A stretch of 64,000 nucleotides of DNA from Actinomycetota bacterium (GCA_016870485.1 VGBM01000004.1:1-64000), one strand, 5' to 3'; positions 16,695 through 26,349 are shown, numbered from the stretch's first letter. A program made the numbers and translations. Notes: generated by a model from the letters alone, not told the origin.

Positions 16695-17080
16695 CACGCG
16701 GAGTCTACGGCGAGGCCGGCGAGGAGGTCGGCGAGGGCCACCGGCCCCTCGACCACGATGGCCGCCGCCTTCAGGACCACGGGTGGCGTCTCGTCGGAGC
16801 GCACGGCCACGCCGACGTCGACCACGCGCAGCGCGTCGAGGTCCGTCAGGTCGTCGCCCGCGTAGAGCGAGCGCGCCGCCGGCGACGACGCGAGCAGGTC
16901 GCGGACGGCGGTGCCCTTGCCGACAGCGACCGGCGGGCGCGCCTCGAGCGCCCGGGTCGCGTCCGGCACGGCGCTCTGGTCGGGGTGCGGGGCGATCGGG
17001 GCGAGCGTGCCGTCGACGTCGAGCAGGACCGCCCCCGCCCCGGGGTCCGCGCGGAGGGGAGCGAGGGGGCCGAACGCCAC
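16694..17080 (-). pseudogene. otsB: Internally deleted trehalose-6-phosphate phosphatase (OtsB) relic
   Basis: A 128-residue frame. It begins like OtsB with the HAD motif I (LLDVDGTLAPIAPHPDQS), then jumps at about residue 50 (RPPVAVGKGTAVRD) straight to the C-terminal motifs (YAGDDLTDLDAL and VVVEGPVALADLL). A normal OtsB has about 240-260 residues. The missing middle holds HAD motif II (SGR region), the cap domain and the substrate-binding part. The frame is intact across the junction, so it could be an in-frame deletion still being translated, but trehalose-6-phosphate hydrolysis is unlikely. A -10-like TATGGT lies 8 nt upstream of the GTG. It overlaps the MFS gene. Confidence 0.7.
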
Positions 17081-17087
17081 TGCGGGA

Positions 17088-17094
17088 TACCATA
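17088..17094. promoter_or_regulatory. Symmetric TACCATA -10 element between divergent otsB relic and tauE-like genes
   Basis: On the plus strand TACCAT (17088-17093) is followed by 6 nt and GTG 17100. On the minus strand the same bases read TATGGT, followed by 8 nt and GTG 17080. The two genes are only 19 bp apart, so both would have leaderless or near-leaderless transcripts. No -35 match was evident. Confidence 0.45.
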
Positions 17095-17099
17095 GCCCC

Positions 17100-17483
17100 G
17101 TGGACCTGCCCGCCCGGCTGCGCCAGGGGAACCTGCTCCCCTTCATCGGGATCGGCGTCGTGGCGGGGCTCTTCGCGGCGATGTTCGGAATCGGCGGCGG
17201 GGTCGTGATCGTGCCGCTCCTGATGCTGGTGGCCAAGCTGCCGCCGCGGATGGCGGCCGCCACGTCGCTCGCGGTGCTGATCCTGACCAGCCTGATCGGG
17301 GTCGTCCGCTTCGCCGGCACGGGCCACGTCGACTGGGTCGCCGCGATCCTGATCGGCATCCCCGCCGTGATCGGCGTCCTGCTCGGCATCCGCTTCCAGC
17401 GGCGCCTGCCCGCCGAGTGGCTGATCCTCGGCTTCGGCGTGTTCATGATCGCCATCGGCCTGCGGCTGGTGATCTGGGGCTGA
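17100..17483 (+). CDS. Half-size TauE/SafE-family membrane protein (first of a pair)
   Basis: A 127-residue protein with about four membrane segments. It carries one copy of the TauE/SafE repeat: FGIGGGVVIVPLLML, then ATSLAVLILTSLIG and AILIGIPAVIGVLLG. Usual TauE/SafE sulfite or sulfoacetate exporters are about 250 residues with two such repeats in one chain. The next gene starts within this stop codon (TGATG) and encodes the second repeat, so the pair probably assembles as a heterodimer. GTG 17100 lies 6 nt after a -10-like TACCAT. The substrate is unknown; a link to organosulfur or acetate-type anions is family-based only. Confidence 0.8.
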   Translation: MDLPARLRQGNLLPFIGIGVVAGLFAAMFGIGGGVVIVPLLMLVAKLPPRMAAATSLAVLILTSLIGVVRFAGTGHVDWVAAILIGIPAVIGVLLGIRFQRRLPAEWLILGFGVFMIAIGLRLVIWG

Positions 17484-17914
17484 TGGAGCACGCGCCCGAG
17501 ATCCTCGCCCTGGCGGCCGTGGCCGGCGTGGCCGGCGGCATCCTCGCGGGCCTCTTCGGGGTCGGCGGCGGGGTCGTATTCGTCCCCACCTTCGTGTTCC
17601 TGTTCTCGTTCGACCAGCTCGACGCGCAGGCCACGTCGCTCGCGGCGATCATCCCGGTCGCCCTGATCGGGGCCTGGCGGCAGAGCGGCGAGGGTCAGAT
17701 CGACTGGCGCGCCGCCGTCCTGATGGGCGGCGGGGCCGCGGTCGGCGTCCTGGTCGGGGCCGAGGTGGCGGTCCGCCTCGAGGAGGCCACGCTGTCGCGC
17801 GTCTTCGGGGCGATCCTGATCCTCGTGGGCGGGGAGATGATCGTCTCCGCCGTCCGCAAGCTGCAGGCGAAGCGGGCTACGCCCGCCCCAGCTGGCGGTC
17901 CGCGTCGGCCTTGA
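17483..17914 (+). CDS. Half-size TauE/SafE-family membrane protein (second of a pair)
   Basis: A 143-residue protein with four membrane segments and its own copy of the repeat motif: FGVGGGVVFVPTFVFL, ATSLAAIIPVALIG and VLMGGGAAVGVLVGAEVA. It starts 1 nt inside the stop of the previous half, so translation is coupled and stoichiometric production is likely. The C-terminal tail is cytosolic and basic. Its last 38 nt overlap the 3' end of the convergent acs gene. Gene fission of a full-length TauE/SafE, or retention of the ancestral half-size state, would both explain the pair. Confidence 0.8.
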   Translation: MEHAPEILALAAVAGVAGGILAGLFGVGGGVVFVPTFVFLFSFDQLDAQATSLAAIIPVALIGAWRQSGEGQIDWRAAVLMGGGAAVGVLVGAEVAVRLEEATLSRVFGAILILVGGEMIVSAVRKLQAKRATPAPAGGPRRP

Positions 17915-19832
17915 TCGCCTCCACGATCGCGGGGTCGCGCAGCGTCGTCGCGTCGCCCAGCTCGCGGCCCTCGGCGATGTCCTTGAGGAGTCGGCGCATG
18001 ATCTTGCCGGAGCGCGTCTTCGGGAGGTCGGGCGCGAACAGGAGCAGCGACGGCTTCGCGAACTTGCCGATCCCCACCGCCACGTGCTGGGCGAGCTCGC
18101 CGCGCAGCTCGTCGGTCGGCTCGTTGCCGTCGCGCAGGATCACGAAGGCCGCGATGTGCTCGCCCTTGATCTCGTCGTGGGCGCCGATCGCCGCCGCCTC
18201 CGCGACCGCGGGGTGGCCGACGAGGCTCGACTCGATCTCGGTGGTGGAGATGCGGTGGCCGGCGACGTTGATCACGTCGTCGACGCGGCCGAGCAGCCAG
18301 ATGTCGCCGTCGTCGTCGGTGCGGGCGCCGTCGCCCGTGAAGTAGACGGTCGGGCCGAAGCGCGACCAGTACGTGTCGACGAAGCGCTGGTCGTCGCCCC
18401 AGATCGTGCGCAGCATCGAGGGCCACGGGCGCTGGAGGGTCAGGTAGCCGCCGCCGCCGATGGGGACGGGGTTGCCCCGCTCGTCGACGATCACCGGCTT
18501 CATGCCGGGCAGGGGGCCGATCGCCGAGCCGGGCTTCGTGGTCGACAGCCCCGGCAGGGGCGACAGGACCACGGAGCCCGTCTCCGTCTGCCACCACGTG
18601 TCGACGATCGGGCAGCGCCCGCCGCCGACGTGCTCGTGGTACCAGATCCAGGCCTCCGGGTTGATCGGCTCGCCGACGGTGCCGAGCAGGCGCAGGGACG
18701 ACGTGTCGTACATCTGCACCGCCGCCTCCCCCGCCTTGATCAGGGCGCGGATCGCGGTCGGCGCGGTGTAGTAGATCGTCACCTTGTGGCGGTCCACGAT
18801 CTCCCAGTGGCGCTCCCACGTCGGGTACTCGGGGGTGCCCTCGTAGAGGATCCCGGTCGCGTGGTTGGCGAGCGGCCCGTAGACCACGTACGTGTGGCCG
18901 GTGACCCAGCCGCAGTCGGCGGTGCACCAGTAGACGTCGTCGGCGCGGATGTCGAACACCCACCGGTGCGACAGGATCGCGCCGAGCAGGTAGCCGCCCG
19001 ACGTGTGCAGGATGCCCTTCGGCTTCGCGGTCGTGCCCGACGTGTAGAGCATGAACAGCGGGTCCTCCGCGTTCATGCGCTCGGGCTCGCAGCGCGGATC
19101 GGCCTCCGCCATCGCCTCGTGCCACCAGGTGTCGCGGTCGTGCCAGGCGACGTCCTGCTCGGTGCGGCGCACGACGAGCACGTGCTCGACGGAGGGGCAC
19201 TGCGCGACGGCCTCGTCGGCGATGTCCTTGAGCGGGATGATCGCGCCCTTGCGCCACGCCCCGTCGGCCGTGATCACGAGCCGGCAGGTCGCGTCCTGGA
19301 TGCGGTCCGCGAGGGCCGTCGCGGAGAAGCCCCCGAACACCACCGAGTGGATCGCGCCGATCCGCGCACAGGCCAGCATCGCCACGGGCAGCTCGGGCAC
19401 CATGCCGAGGTAGATCGCGACGCGGTCGCCCTTGCCGACGCCGAGCGCCTTGAGAGCGCTCGCCGCGCGCTCGACCTCGGCCAAAAGCTCGGCGTAGGAG
19501 ATCACGCGCTCCTCGCCCGGCTCGCCGATCCAGGTGAAGGCGGTCTTGCCGCCGCCGCCCGCCTCGACGTGGCGGTCGAGGCAGTTGTAGGTGAGGTTGA
19601 GCTCGCCGTCCTTGAACCACGTGAAGAACGGCGGGTTGGAGGCGTCGAGCGACTCGGTCGGCTCGCGGTACCAGCTGATCTCGGTCAGCGCGCGGCGCAT
19701 CCAGAAGCCCTCGAAGTCGGCCTCGGCCTCCTCGTGGAGAGAGCGGTCGGCGACCCGCGCCGCCCGGACGAACGCCTCCGGCGGCGGCACCGTGCGCGTC
19801 TCCTGCAGGTGGGCCTCGATCGCCTCGTTCAT
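17877..19832 (-). CDS. acs: Acetyl-CoA synthetase (AMP-forming)
   Basis: A 651-residue ANL-family ligase, full length for Acs. It has FMLYTSGTTAKPKG (P-loop), YWCTADCGWVTGHTY, the DTWWQTETGS adenylation motif, TGDGARTDDDGDIWLLGR (hinge) and the C-terminal LPKTRSGKIMRR, where K610 is the catalytic lysine normally controlled by acetylation. It converts acetate, ATP and CoA to acetyl-CoA in the cytosol. ATG 19832 has GGAGGAGGAG upstream; an earlier GTG-type extension is dropped. The gene is divergent from an M23 peptidase. Confidence 0.97.
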   Translation of the reverse strand: MNEAIEAHLQETRTVPPPEAFVRAARVADRSLHEEAEADFEGFWMRRALTEISWYREPTESLDASNPPFFTWFKDGELNLTYNCLDRHVEAGGGGKTAFTWIGEPGEERVISYAELLAEVERAASALKALGVGKGDRVAIYLGMVPELPVAMLACARIGAIHSVVFGGFSATALADRIQDATCRLVITADGAWRKGAIIPLKDIADEAVAQCPSVEHVLVVRRTEQDVAWHDRDTWWHEAMAEADPRCEPERMNAEDPLFMLYTSGTTAKPKGILHTSGGYLLGAILSHRWVFDIRADDVYWCTADCGWVTGHTYVVYGPLANHATGILYEGTPEYPTWERHWEIVDRHKVTIYYTAPTAIRALIKAGEAAVQMYDTSSLRLLGTVGEPINPEAWIWYHEHVGGGRCPIVDTWWQTETGSVVLSPLPGLSTTKPGSAIGPLPGMKPVIVDERGNPVPIGGGGYLTLQRPWPSMLRTIWGDDQRFVDTYWSRFGPTVYFTGDGARTDDDGDIWLLGRVDDVINVAGHRISTTEIESSLVGHPAVAEAAAIGAHDEIKGEHIAAFVILRDGNEPTDELRGELAQHVAVGIGKFAKPSLLLFAPDLPKTRSGKIMRRLLKDIAEGRELGDATTLRDPAIVEAIKADADRQLGRA

Positions 19833-19956
19833 CGCCGTCTCTCCTCCTCCGCGGACGCCGCAAGGGTAGCCGCACCCGGGGGCGCCGTCGACCGGCCCGG
19901 GCGCACGCCGCGCGCGGGCTTCTCCGCATTGCGACACGGCGACCGCGGAGGGGTTC

Positions 19957-19963
19957 TACCATA
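19957..19963. promoter_or_regulatory. Symmetric TACCATA -10 element between divergent acs and M23 peptidase
   Basis: TACCAT on the plus strand ends 6 nt before GTG 19969, giving a leaderless peptidase transcript. On the minus strand the same site reads TATGGT and would give an acs leader of about 120 nt. The 7-mer is identical to that at 17088-17094. Confidence 0.4.
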
Positions 19964-19968
19964 CGGGC

Positions 19969-21474
19969 GTGCGCGTCCGCCCGAGCCGTCTCGCCGTGGC
20001 CCTGGCCACGGCCGCCCTCGCCGCGCTCGCGGTGGGCTTCGGGGCCTCCGCCGCGGACGCCCCGAGCGCCGCCCCGCAGGGGCGCGCCGCCGGCTTCGCG
20101 CTGCAGATCCGGATCCCCGGCTACGCGCCGATCACCCACGCGCCCGCCCTCAGCCGCGGCGGCACGGCGACCGCGGGCGGCGGCTACGCGACCCAGCCGG
20201 ACCCCGCGATAGCCTCCGTGATCGCCGCCGACACCTCCGTGGCCGTGGCCGCGTCGGACACGGCGGCCCGCGGCGACGCCACGACCCGCATCGCCGGCGT
20301 CACGCTGCTCGACGGCCTCGTCACCGCCGGCACCGCCACCGCGCAGGCCGCCTCGGCGGCCGCGCCCGGGCAGGAGGCGCAGAGCGGCCTCGCCACGGCG
20401 GTCACCGACCTCGTGGTGGCCGGCCAGCCGATCGAGGCGGCCCCCAACCGCGTGATCGTGATCGCCGGGGTCGGCGACCTGGTGATCGGCGAGTCGGTCG
20501 ACGCGGTGCGCGGCCCCCACTCGGCACGCGCCTTCGCGATCGCGCTGCACCTGCGCCTGCGCCAGGACTACCGCGGCCTGCCCGCGGGAACCGAGATCCT
20601 CGTGGGCTACGCCGACGCCGGCGCCTCGATCCCCGACCCGACCTCGCTCGAGCCGACCGCGCCGCCGACGGACACGACCGCCCAGCCGCCCGCGATCGAC
20701 CCGTCCGACGCGGTCGAGCTGCCGGCCGGCCAGTACGACACCGCCTCGACCCAGGACCCGCCGCCCGGCGGCTTCTCCGAGAACCCGCCGATCGATCCGG
20801 TCCGCCAGGAGCAGCTCCTGTCGGACGAGTACATGTTCCCGGTGCTCGGAGCGACGGCGAACGACTTCTCCGACGACTGGGGCGCGCCGCGCGCGACGAC
20901 CGGCTGGCACCAGGGCATCGACGTCTTCGCCCCCGCCGGCACGCCGATCCTCGCGATCGCGGACGGCACCGTCTTCCGCGTCGGCTGGAACCGCCTCGGC
21001 GGCCGCCGGCTGTGGCTCGCCGACCGCCACGGCAACCTCTTCTATTTCGCGCACCTGGCCGGCTTCTCGCCGCTGGCCACCGAGGGCGCCACGGTCGAGC
21101 GCGGCGACGTCGTCGGCTTCGTCGGCACGAGCGGCGACGCGCAGGGCACCCCGCCGCACCTGCACTTCGAGATCCACCCGGGCGGCGGCTGGGCGGTGCC
21201 GCCCTACCCGTACGTGATGACCTGGCTGACCGGCGTGCGCCAGCCGGTGGTGCAGGGAGCCGTGACCGCGCCCGACCCGACCGACGTGTCGGCGACGCAG
21301 CCCGCGACGACGACCGCGAAGCCGAAGCCCGTCAAGCCGAAGCCGGCCCCGCCCGCGCCCGCCGCCCCGGCGACGACGGCCGCGACGGCGCCCTTCGAGA
21401 CGCTCCCCGTCGAGACGGCACCCGCGCCGCCCGTCGACACCGCCCCGGGCGCGGGCTCCGTCTTCGCCGACTAG
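19969..21474 (+). CDS. Secreted M23-family metallopeptidase (LytM-like) with Pro/Ala-rich tail
   Basis: A 501-residue exported protein. Residues 1-30 are a Sec signal peptide (LAVALATAALAALAVGFGASAADA). A long low-complexity Ala/Thr-rich region follows. The LytM domain lies at about 275-425, with zinc ligands H314 and D318 (WHQGIDVF) and H399 (PHLHFEI). A proline/lysine-rich tail (AKPKPVKPKPAPP) suggests wall association. The family cleaves peptidoglycan cross-links, or serves as a catalytically inert activator when metal ligands are lost; here they are present. GTG 19969 sits 6 nt after a -10-like TACCAT. Confidence 0.9.
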   Translation: MRVRPSRLAVALATAALAALAVGFGASAADAPSAAPQGRAAGFALQIRIPGYAPITHAPALSRGGTATAGGGYATQPDPAIASVIAADTSVAVAASDTAARGDATTRIAGVTLLDGLVTAGTATAQAASAAAPGQEAQSGLATAVTDLVVAGQPIEAAPNRVIVIAGVGDLVIGESVDAVRGPHSARAFAIALHLRLRQDYRGLPAGTEILVGYADAGASIPDPTSLEPTAPPTDTTAQPPAIDPSDAVELPAGQYDTASTQDPPPGGFSENPPIDPVRQEQLLSDEYMFPVLGATANDFSDDWGAPRATTGWHQGIDVFAPAGTPILAIADGTVFRVGWNRLGGRRLWLADRHGNLFYFAHLAGFSPLATEGATVERGDVVGFVGTSGDAQGTPPHLHFEIHPGGGWAVPPYPYVMTWLTGVRQPVVQGAVTAPDPTDVSATQPATTTAKPKPVKPKPAPPAPAAPATTAATAPFETLPVETAPAPPVDTAPGAGSVFAD

Positions 21475-21503
21475 CCGGTCGGGCGACCGGTAGCGTTCGA
21501 TCC

Positions 21504-22558
<1,055 letters not shown>

Positions 22559-22562
<4 letters not shown>

Positions 22563-23416
22563 GCTGGGACCCCGTCGCCTGGGCCCGCACGACGGGCGTC
22601 GCGCCCGGCGCACCGGTCGCCCGCGCACCCGAGGGGGCGATGCCGTCGGGCCGGCTGATCGGGCTCGACCGCGAGGCGTGGCTCGCCCGCGTGGAGCCGA
22701 CCGCCGCGCTCGGACCGCTCGAGCTCGAGCTGCGCGCCGCCGGCTGGACCCTGGGGCCGCTGCCGGAGGACGGCGAGCGGATGCCGGTCGCCACGGCGCT
22801 CGCCACCGACGCCGCCGCGACCGCCGGCTCAGGCGCGGGCTTCACCGCGCTGCGCCTCGACGAGACCGCGCAGGGCGTGCGCCTGCGGATCCACCCCGTG
22901 CCCGCCGCGCAGGCCGGCGCCGCGATCCTCCTCCCCGATCTCACGCGCGGTCTCGAGGCGCTGCGCCAGCTCGCCCGCACAGGGCTCCTGCCCGCCGAGG
23001 CGCTGCTCCTCGACCGCGCCGCGGCCGGGCTCTGGCTCGCCGCCGCGGCGGTCGGCCGGCAGACCGAGGAGCTCCTGCGCCCCGACGACGCGCTCCTCGT
23101 CCTCGTCGCCCAAGGCCCGTCCGGCGCCGTCTCCGAGCGGATCGCCGCGGCCGCGGAGGCGCTCCGCGACCTCGGCGCCGAGTCGCTCGGCCAGGAGGTC
23201 GCTCGGGCCTGGGCCGCCGCCCGCGAGCGCGTGCCCGCCGCCGCCCCGCCCCTGGCCGCGGCCGGCTGGCGCCTCGACCGCCGCGAGGCGCGCCGTCCCT
23301 GGTCGGAGACGGCGATCGACGCCGACGCCCCCGGCGACTGGGTCGGGCTCGAGTACACGGGCGCGGACGCGCACGGCGCGCTCGTGCGGGCCCGGCGCCT
23401 CTCGGCCGGCGCCTAG
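22559..23416 (+). CDS. Shortened FAD-linked oxidase-like protein lacking the FAD-binding core
   Basis: A 285-residue Ala/Leu/Arg-rich protein. The stretch ELRAAGWTLGPLPEDGER resembles the N-terminal FAD_binding_4 part of alkyldihydroxyacetonephosphate synthase/glycolate oxidase-type enzymes, and VRLRIHPVPAAQAGAAILLP followed by GLEALRQLARTGLLPAEAL resembles their C-terminal cap domain. The glycine-rich FAD loop between them is missing and only about 35 residues span the gap. It is therefore probably not a flavoenzyme in the usual way. It overlaps rlmN by 4 nt. I treat the family link as probable and the function as unknown. Confidence 0.55.
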
Positions 23417-23436
23417 ACCGGCGCGATAGGGAGGCC

Positions 23437-23910
23437 ATGCCCGTCTTCGAGCGCTCCATCGAGATCGACGCCCCCATCGCGGACGTCTACGCCTTCCACC
23501 TCGACACCCGCAACGCCGCACGGATCGCCAGCAAGGGCCAGGAGTTCGTGTCCATCATCGGCGACTTCCCGCTGTCCGAGGGCGACGAGGTCGAGCTGAA
23601 CGTCAAGATGAAGCCCCTGCCCGGCGTCCAGACCTGGCGCGTCCGCATCACGGAGTGCGCGGACCCCGTGCTCGTCGTCGACGAGCTCCTGAAGGGCCCC
23701 TTCGCGCGCTTCCGCCACGAGCACCGCTTCGCCCCCTCCGCGAGCGGCGGCACCGTCCTCACGGACCGCATCGAGTGGTCCCTGCCCGGTGGCCCCGCCG
23801 GCCGCCTCGTCGAGCCCATCGCCCGGCACCTGATGGAGCGTTCCTTCGTGGAGCGTCAGGCCGCGACCAAGCGGATCCTCGAGGCCGAGGCCGCCGCCGT
23901 CACCGTCTAG
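23437..23910 (+). CDS. SRPBCC-superfamily (START/polyketide-cyclase-like) protein
   Basis: A 157-residue protein with the SRPBCC layout: N-terminal strand FERSIEIDAPIADVYAFHLD, a central beta-sheet (ELNVKMKPLPGVQTWRVRI; GGTVLTDRIEWSLPGG) and a long C-terminal helix (MERSFVERQAATKRILEAE). Such proteins bind small hydrophobic ligands. No catalytic residues can be assigned. ATG 23437 has AGGGAGG upstream. Its stop is shared with the convergent mqnD in a CTAG. Confidence 0.8.
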   Translation: MPVFERSIEIDAPIADVYAFHLDTRNAARIASKGQEFVSIIGDFPLSEGDEVELNVKMKPLPGVQTWRVRITECADPVLVVDELLKGPFARFRHEHRFAPSASGGTVLTDRIEWSLPGGPAGRLVEPIARHLMERSFVERQAATKRILEAEAAAVTV

Positions 23911-24734
23911 GCGAGGAAGTCGAGCTGCACGGGGCTCGGCAGCAGGCCGGCCTCGGCACCACGCTCGAGCAATGCGGCGACGGCCTTGCGGCCCTGCGCG
24001 CCGTAGTCGAGCGTGAGGTCGTTCACGTACATCGCGACGAAGCGGTCGTTGAGCTCCGGCGCGATGCCGCGGCCGTACTCGATCGCGTAGGCGAGCGCCT
24101 CCTCGCGATGCTCCATACCGACGGCGACCGCCTCCTTGAGGACGGCCGAGAGGTCGAGCGCGCGATCCTCCGGCACGTCGCGACGCATCGCGACGGCGCC
24201 GAGCGGCAGCGGCAGGCCCGTGTCGCCCTCCCACCACGCGCCGAGATCGAGCACGCGCTTGAAGCCCTCTTGCTCCCATGTGAGCTGGCCTTCGTGGATC
24301 ACGACGCCGGCAGCGACGTCGCCCGACGAGACCGCGTCCATGATCGCCTCAAAGTCGAGCTGGACCGGCTCGAAGGCGGGGAGCGCGAGGCGGGCGGTGA
24401 GAAACGCGGTGGTCTGCGGACCGGGCACGGCGACGCGCTGGCCGGCGAGATCGGCGGGCACGAGGTCGGTCTTGGCGATGACGACCGGCCCGTAGCCCTC
24501 GCCGAGCGAGGCGCCGTGGCCGAGCAGCCGGTAGCTGTCCTGCACGCCCGGGTAGGCGCCCACCGACAGCGCCGTCGCCTCGAGCCGGCCCTCGGCCGCC
24601 CACGCGTTCAGCGTCTGGATGTCGGCCGGCACGAGCTCGATCTCGAGGCCGCGCAGATCGAGCGCGCGCTCGGCGATCGCCCAGACCATGAAGGCGTCAT
24701 CGGGATCGGGGCTGTGGCCCACGCGGACGTGCAT
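23907..24734 (-). CDS. mqnD: Menaquinone biosynthesis MqnD-like (1,4-dihydroxy-6-naphthoate synthase)
   Basis: A 275-residue protein of the MqnA/MqnD fold, related to periplasmic binding proteins but without a signal peptide. It starts with VRVGHSPDPDDAFMVW, the family's N-terminal signature, and has QTTAFLTARLAL and VIHEGQLTWEQEG, where the His matches the proposed MqnD catalytic residue. MqnD cleaves cyclic dehypoxanthine futalosine in the futalosine route to menaquinone. ATG 24734 has GAGGAG upstream, with TACGCT at 24761-24766 as a possible -10. The other mqn genes are not in this window. Confidence 0.85.
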   Translation of the reverse strand: MHVRVGHSPDPDDAFMVWAIAERALDLRGLEIELVPADIQTLNAWAAEGRLEATALSVGAYPGVQDSYRLLGHGASLGEGYGPVVIAKTDLVPADLAGQRVAVPGPQTTAFLTARLALPAFEPVQLDFEAIMDAVSSGDVAAGVVIHEGQLTWEQEGFKRVLDLGAWWEGDTGLPLPLGAVAMRRDVPEDRALDLSAVLKEAVAVGMEHREEALAYAIEYGRGIAPELNDRFVAMYVNDLTLDYGAQGRKAVAALLERGAEAGLLPSPVQLDFLA

Positions 24735-24805
24735 CGGACTCCTCGGGTCGGGGACGGGCGAGCGTACCAGCCTCCCCCGCTTCGGCCGCCGCTCCGCAAC
24801 GGCGC

Positions 24806-25045
24806 ATGAGCGATCACGACGACGTCATCCCGACCAGCCCCCAGCGGCGTGAGGAGGAGGCCGCGCAGCACGTCCTGCACGAGGTCCACGCCGACCGCCA
24901 CCTGCACGACGTCCTCCAAGACTCGTACGTCACGGAGCGCACCGAGGCCGACGGGCAGCAGCCCATCCTCGACCACCCCGAGGTCACCGCGGCCATCGGC
25001 GCCGACATCATCGCCGACATGCGCCGCATGCTCGACGAGGCCTAG
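24806..25045 (+). CDS. Small acidic hypothetical protein
   Basis: A 79-residue, acidic, histidine-containing protein without signal peptide or membrane segment. It is predicted largely helical (EEEAAQHVLHEVHADRHLHD; EVTAAIGADIIADMRRMLDE). I do not recognise a family. It is kept because it fills the only space between mqnD and the convergent cyclodeaminase-like gene, has gene-like third-position GC bias and shares its TAG stop with that neighbour in the CTAG arrangement found at other true gene pairs here. Confidence 0.5.
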   Translation: MSDHDDVIPTSPQRREEEAAQHVLHEVHADRHLHDVLQDSYVTERTEADGQQPILDHPEVTAAIGADIIADMRRMLDEA

Positions 25046-25926
25046 GCGCCGAGCGCGAGACGGGTCAGCGCCAGGACGGCCGGCGCGGGGTCGATCAGCT
25101 TGACGACCACGAGGTCGTCGGCGGCGACGCGCGCGTCGGCCTCGCCGCGCAGCACGTCGCCGAGCGGCGTCACCTCCTGCCACTCGAGGTGACCTTCGGC
25201 GACGCAGTCGCGGAGGTCGTCGGCGAGGCCGCGGGCGATGCGCGGCGCGTCGCAGGCCACGAAGGAGGCCTCGGCGAGGATCCGGTAGTCGAGCTCGCGC
25301 CGGCCGGGGCGATCGGCGCCGGCGGCGATCACCGTCGCGCCCTCCACCACCCAGTCGGCGCGCAGCACCGGGTCGCGGGCGTTGGTGGCCAGCACGATCA
25401 GGTCGGCGTCCCGCACCGCGTCCTGCGCCGCGCCGACGGGGGTGCCGAGCTCGCCCGCGGCGGCCTGCGCCGCGGGGTCGGGGTCGTGGACCCGCAGGTC
25501 CGCGACCTCGACGGCGGCCCGCAGTTCGTCGGCGATGGCGCGCCCGAGCGGTCCCGCCCCGAGCAGGGCGACGCGCGCCGGGCCGGGCCGGAGGGCCCGC
25601 GGGGCGGCGAGCCCGACCGCCGCCGCCGTCGCCCGGCGGGCGGCGGCGTCCGCCGCGAAGGCCGCGGCCACCGCGCCCTCCGGGTCGATCAGGGTGCAGC
25701 TGCGCGACGCCGAGCGCCGCCCGCCCGCGGTCACCAGCACGGCCCGCCAGCCGTCGTCGTCGACGGTGGTGACGACCCCCGTCCAGGCGTCGCCGCGCAG
25801 GACGCGCTGCGGCGTCGGCAGGTCGTCGAAGGGTTCGACGGGACGGGTCAGGGCCGCGAGCACGGCCGCCCGCACGGGCGCGGGGCGCAGGCGCGCGATC
25901 GCCTTCGGGAGGTCGCGTCCGGCCAT
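25042..25926 (-). CDS. Ornithine cyclodeaminase/mu-crystallin family NAD(P)-binding protein
   Basis: A 294-residue protein. The Rossmann domain starts at about residue 115 (RVALLGAGPLGRAIADELRA), followed by LRVHDPDPAAQ, DLIVLATNARDPVL and GATVIAAGADRPGRREL, all typical of the OCD/mu-crystallin family. The N-terminal dimerisation lobe is shortened and Ala-rich compared with true ornithine cyclodeaminases (about 320-350 residues). Substrate residues are hard to place, so a deaminase, an amino-acid dehydrogenase or an imine reductase are all possible. ATG 25926 lies 1 nt after the stop of the upstream small gene. Confidence 0.75.
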   Translation of the reverse strand: MAGRDLPKAIARLRPAPVRAAVLAALTRPVEPFDDLPTPQRVLRGDAWTGVVTTVDDDGWRAVLVTAGGRRSASRSCTLIDPEGAVAAAFAADAAARRATAAAVGLAAPRALRPGPARVALLGAGPLGRAIADELRAAVEVADLRVHDPDPAAQAAAGELGTPVGAAQDAVRDADLIVLATNARDPVLRADWVVEGATVIAAGADRPGRRELDYRILAEASFVACDAPRIARGLADDLRDCVAEGHLEWQEVTPLGDVLRGEADARVAADDLVVVKLIDPAPAVLALTRLALGA

Positions 25927-25927
25927 C

Positions 25928-26326
25928 TCAGCCGATGGCGCGGTGCAGGACGACGACGGCGAGGCCCTCGAGGGCCGCACGCTCGTCGAGGAGGAGCTCG
26001 CTGACCGCGGCGCGCACCAGCGGGCAGTCGATCGGCACCTCGTCGTGGAGTGCGAGCAGCGCCGAGCGGAGCGGCTCGCCGTAGCCGTCGGCGGCGAGGT
26101 CGGCCGCCGTCTCGAGCGCGGCGCGCGACCCGACCCCCGACGACTCCGAGGGGTTGCCCTCGGCGGCGGCGAGCAGCAGGCCGCGGCGGGCGGCGGCGTT
26201 GAGCTCGTCCTCGTCGAGGTCGAGGTGGTCCGCCACGCGGTCGACGAGGGCCGCCGCGGCCGCGCGCATCCGCTCCTCGGGCTCCAGCCCGGCGAGGGCC
26301 TCCTCGATGGCGTGTGCGTCGTCCAC
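25928..26326 (-). CDS. Hypothetical acidic helical protein
   Basis: A 132-residue protein rich in Ala, Leu and Glu, predicted almost all helical, with no signal peptide or membrane segment. Blocks include LDEDELNAAARRGLLLAAAE and a C-terminal LRSALLALHDEVPIDCPLV. I do not recognise a family. GTG 26326 is the most upstream start that avoids the response-regulator gene. It lies 23 bp after that gene and 1 bp before the cyclodeaminase-like gene, so all are probably cotranscribed. Confidence 0.6.
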   Translation of the reverse strand: MDDAHAIEEALAGLEPEERMRAAAAALVDRVADHLDLDEDELNAAARRGLLLAAAEGNPSESSGVGSRAALETAADLAADGYGEPLRSALLALHDEVPIDCPLVRAAVSELLLDERAALEGLAVVVLHRAIG

Positions 26327-26349
26327 GGGGGGAGCGTAGCCGCGCCCGC

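Noticed and set aside
17695-21177. An 1160-residue minus-strand open frame
   Set aside because: It overlaps acs, the M23 peptidase and part of tauE in other frames and has no domain features; a high-GC artefact.
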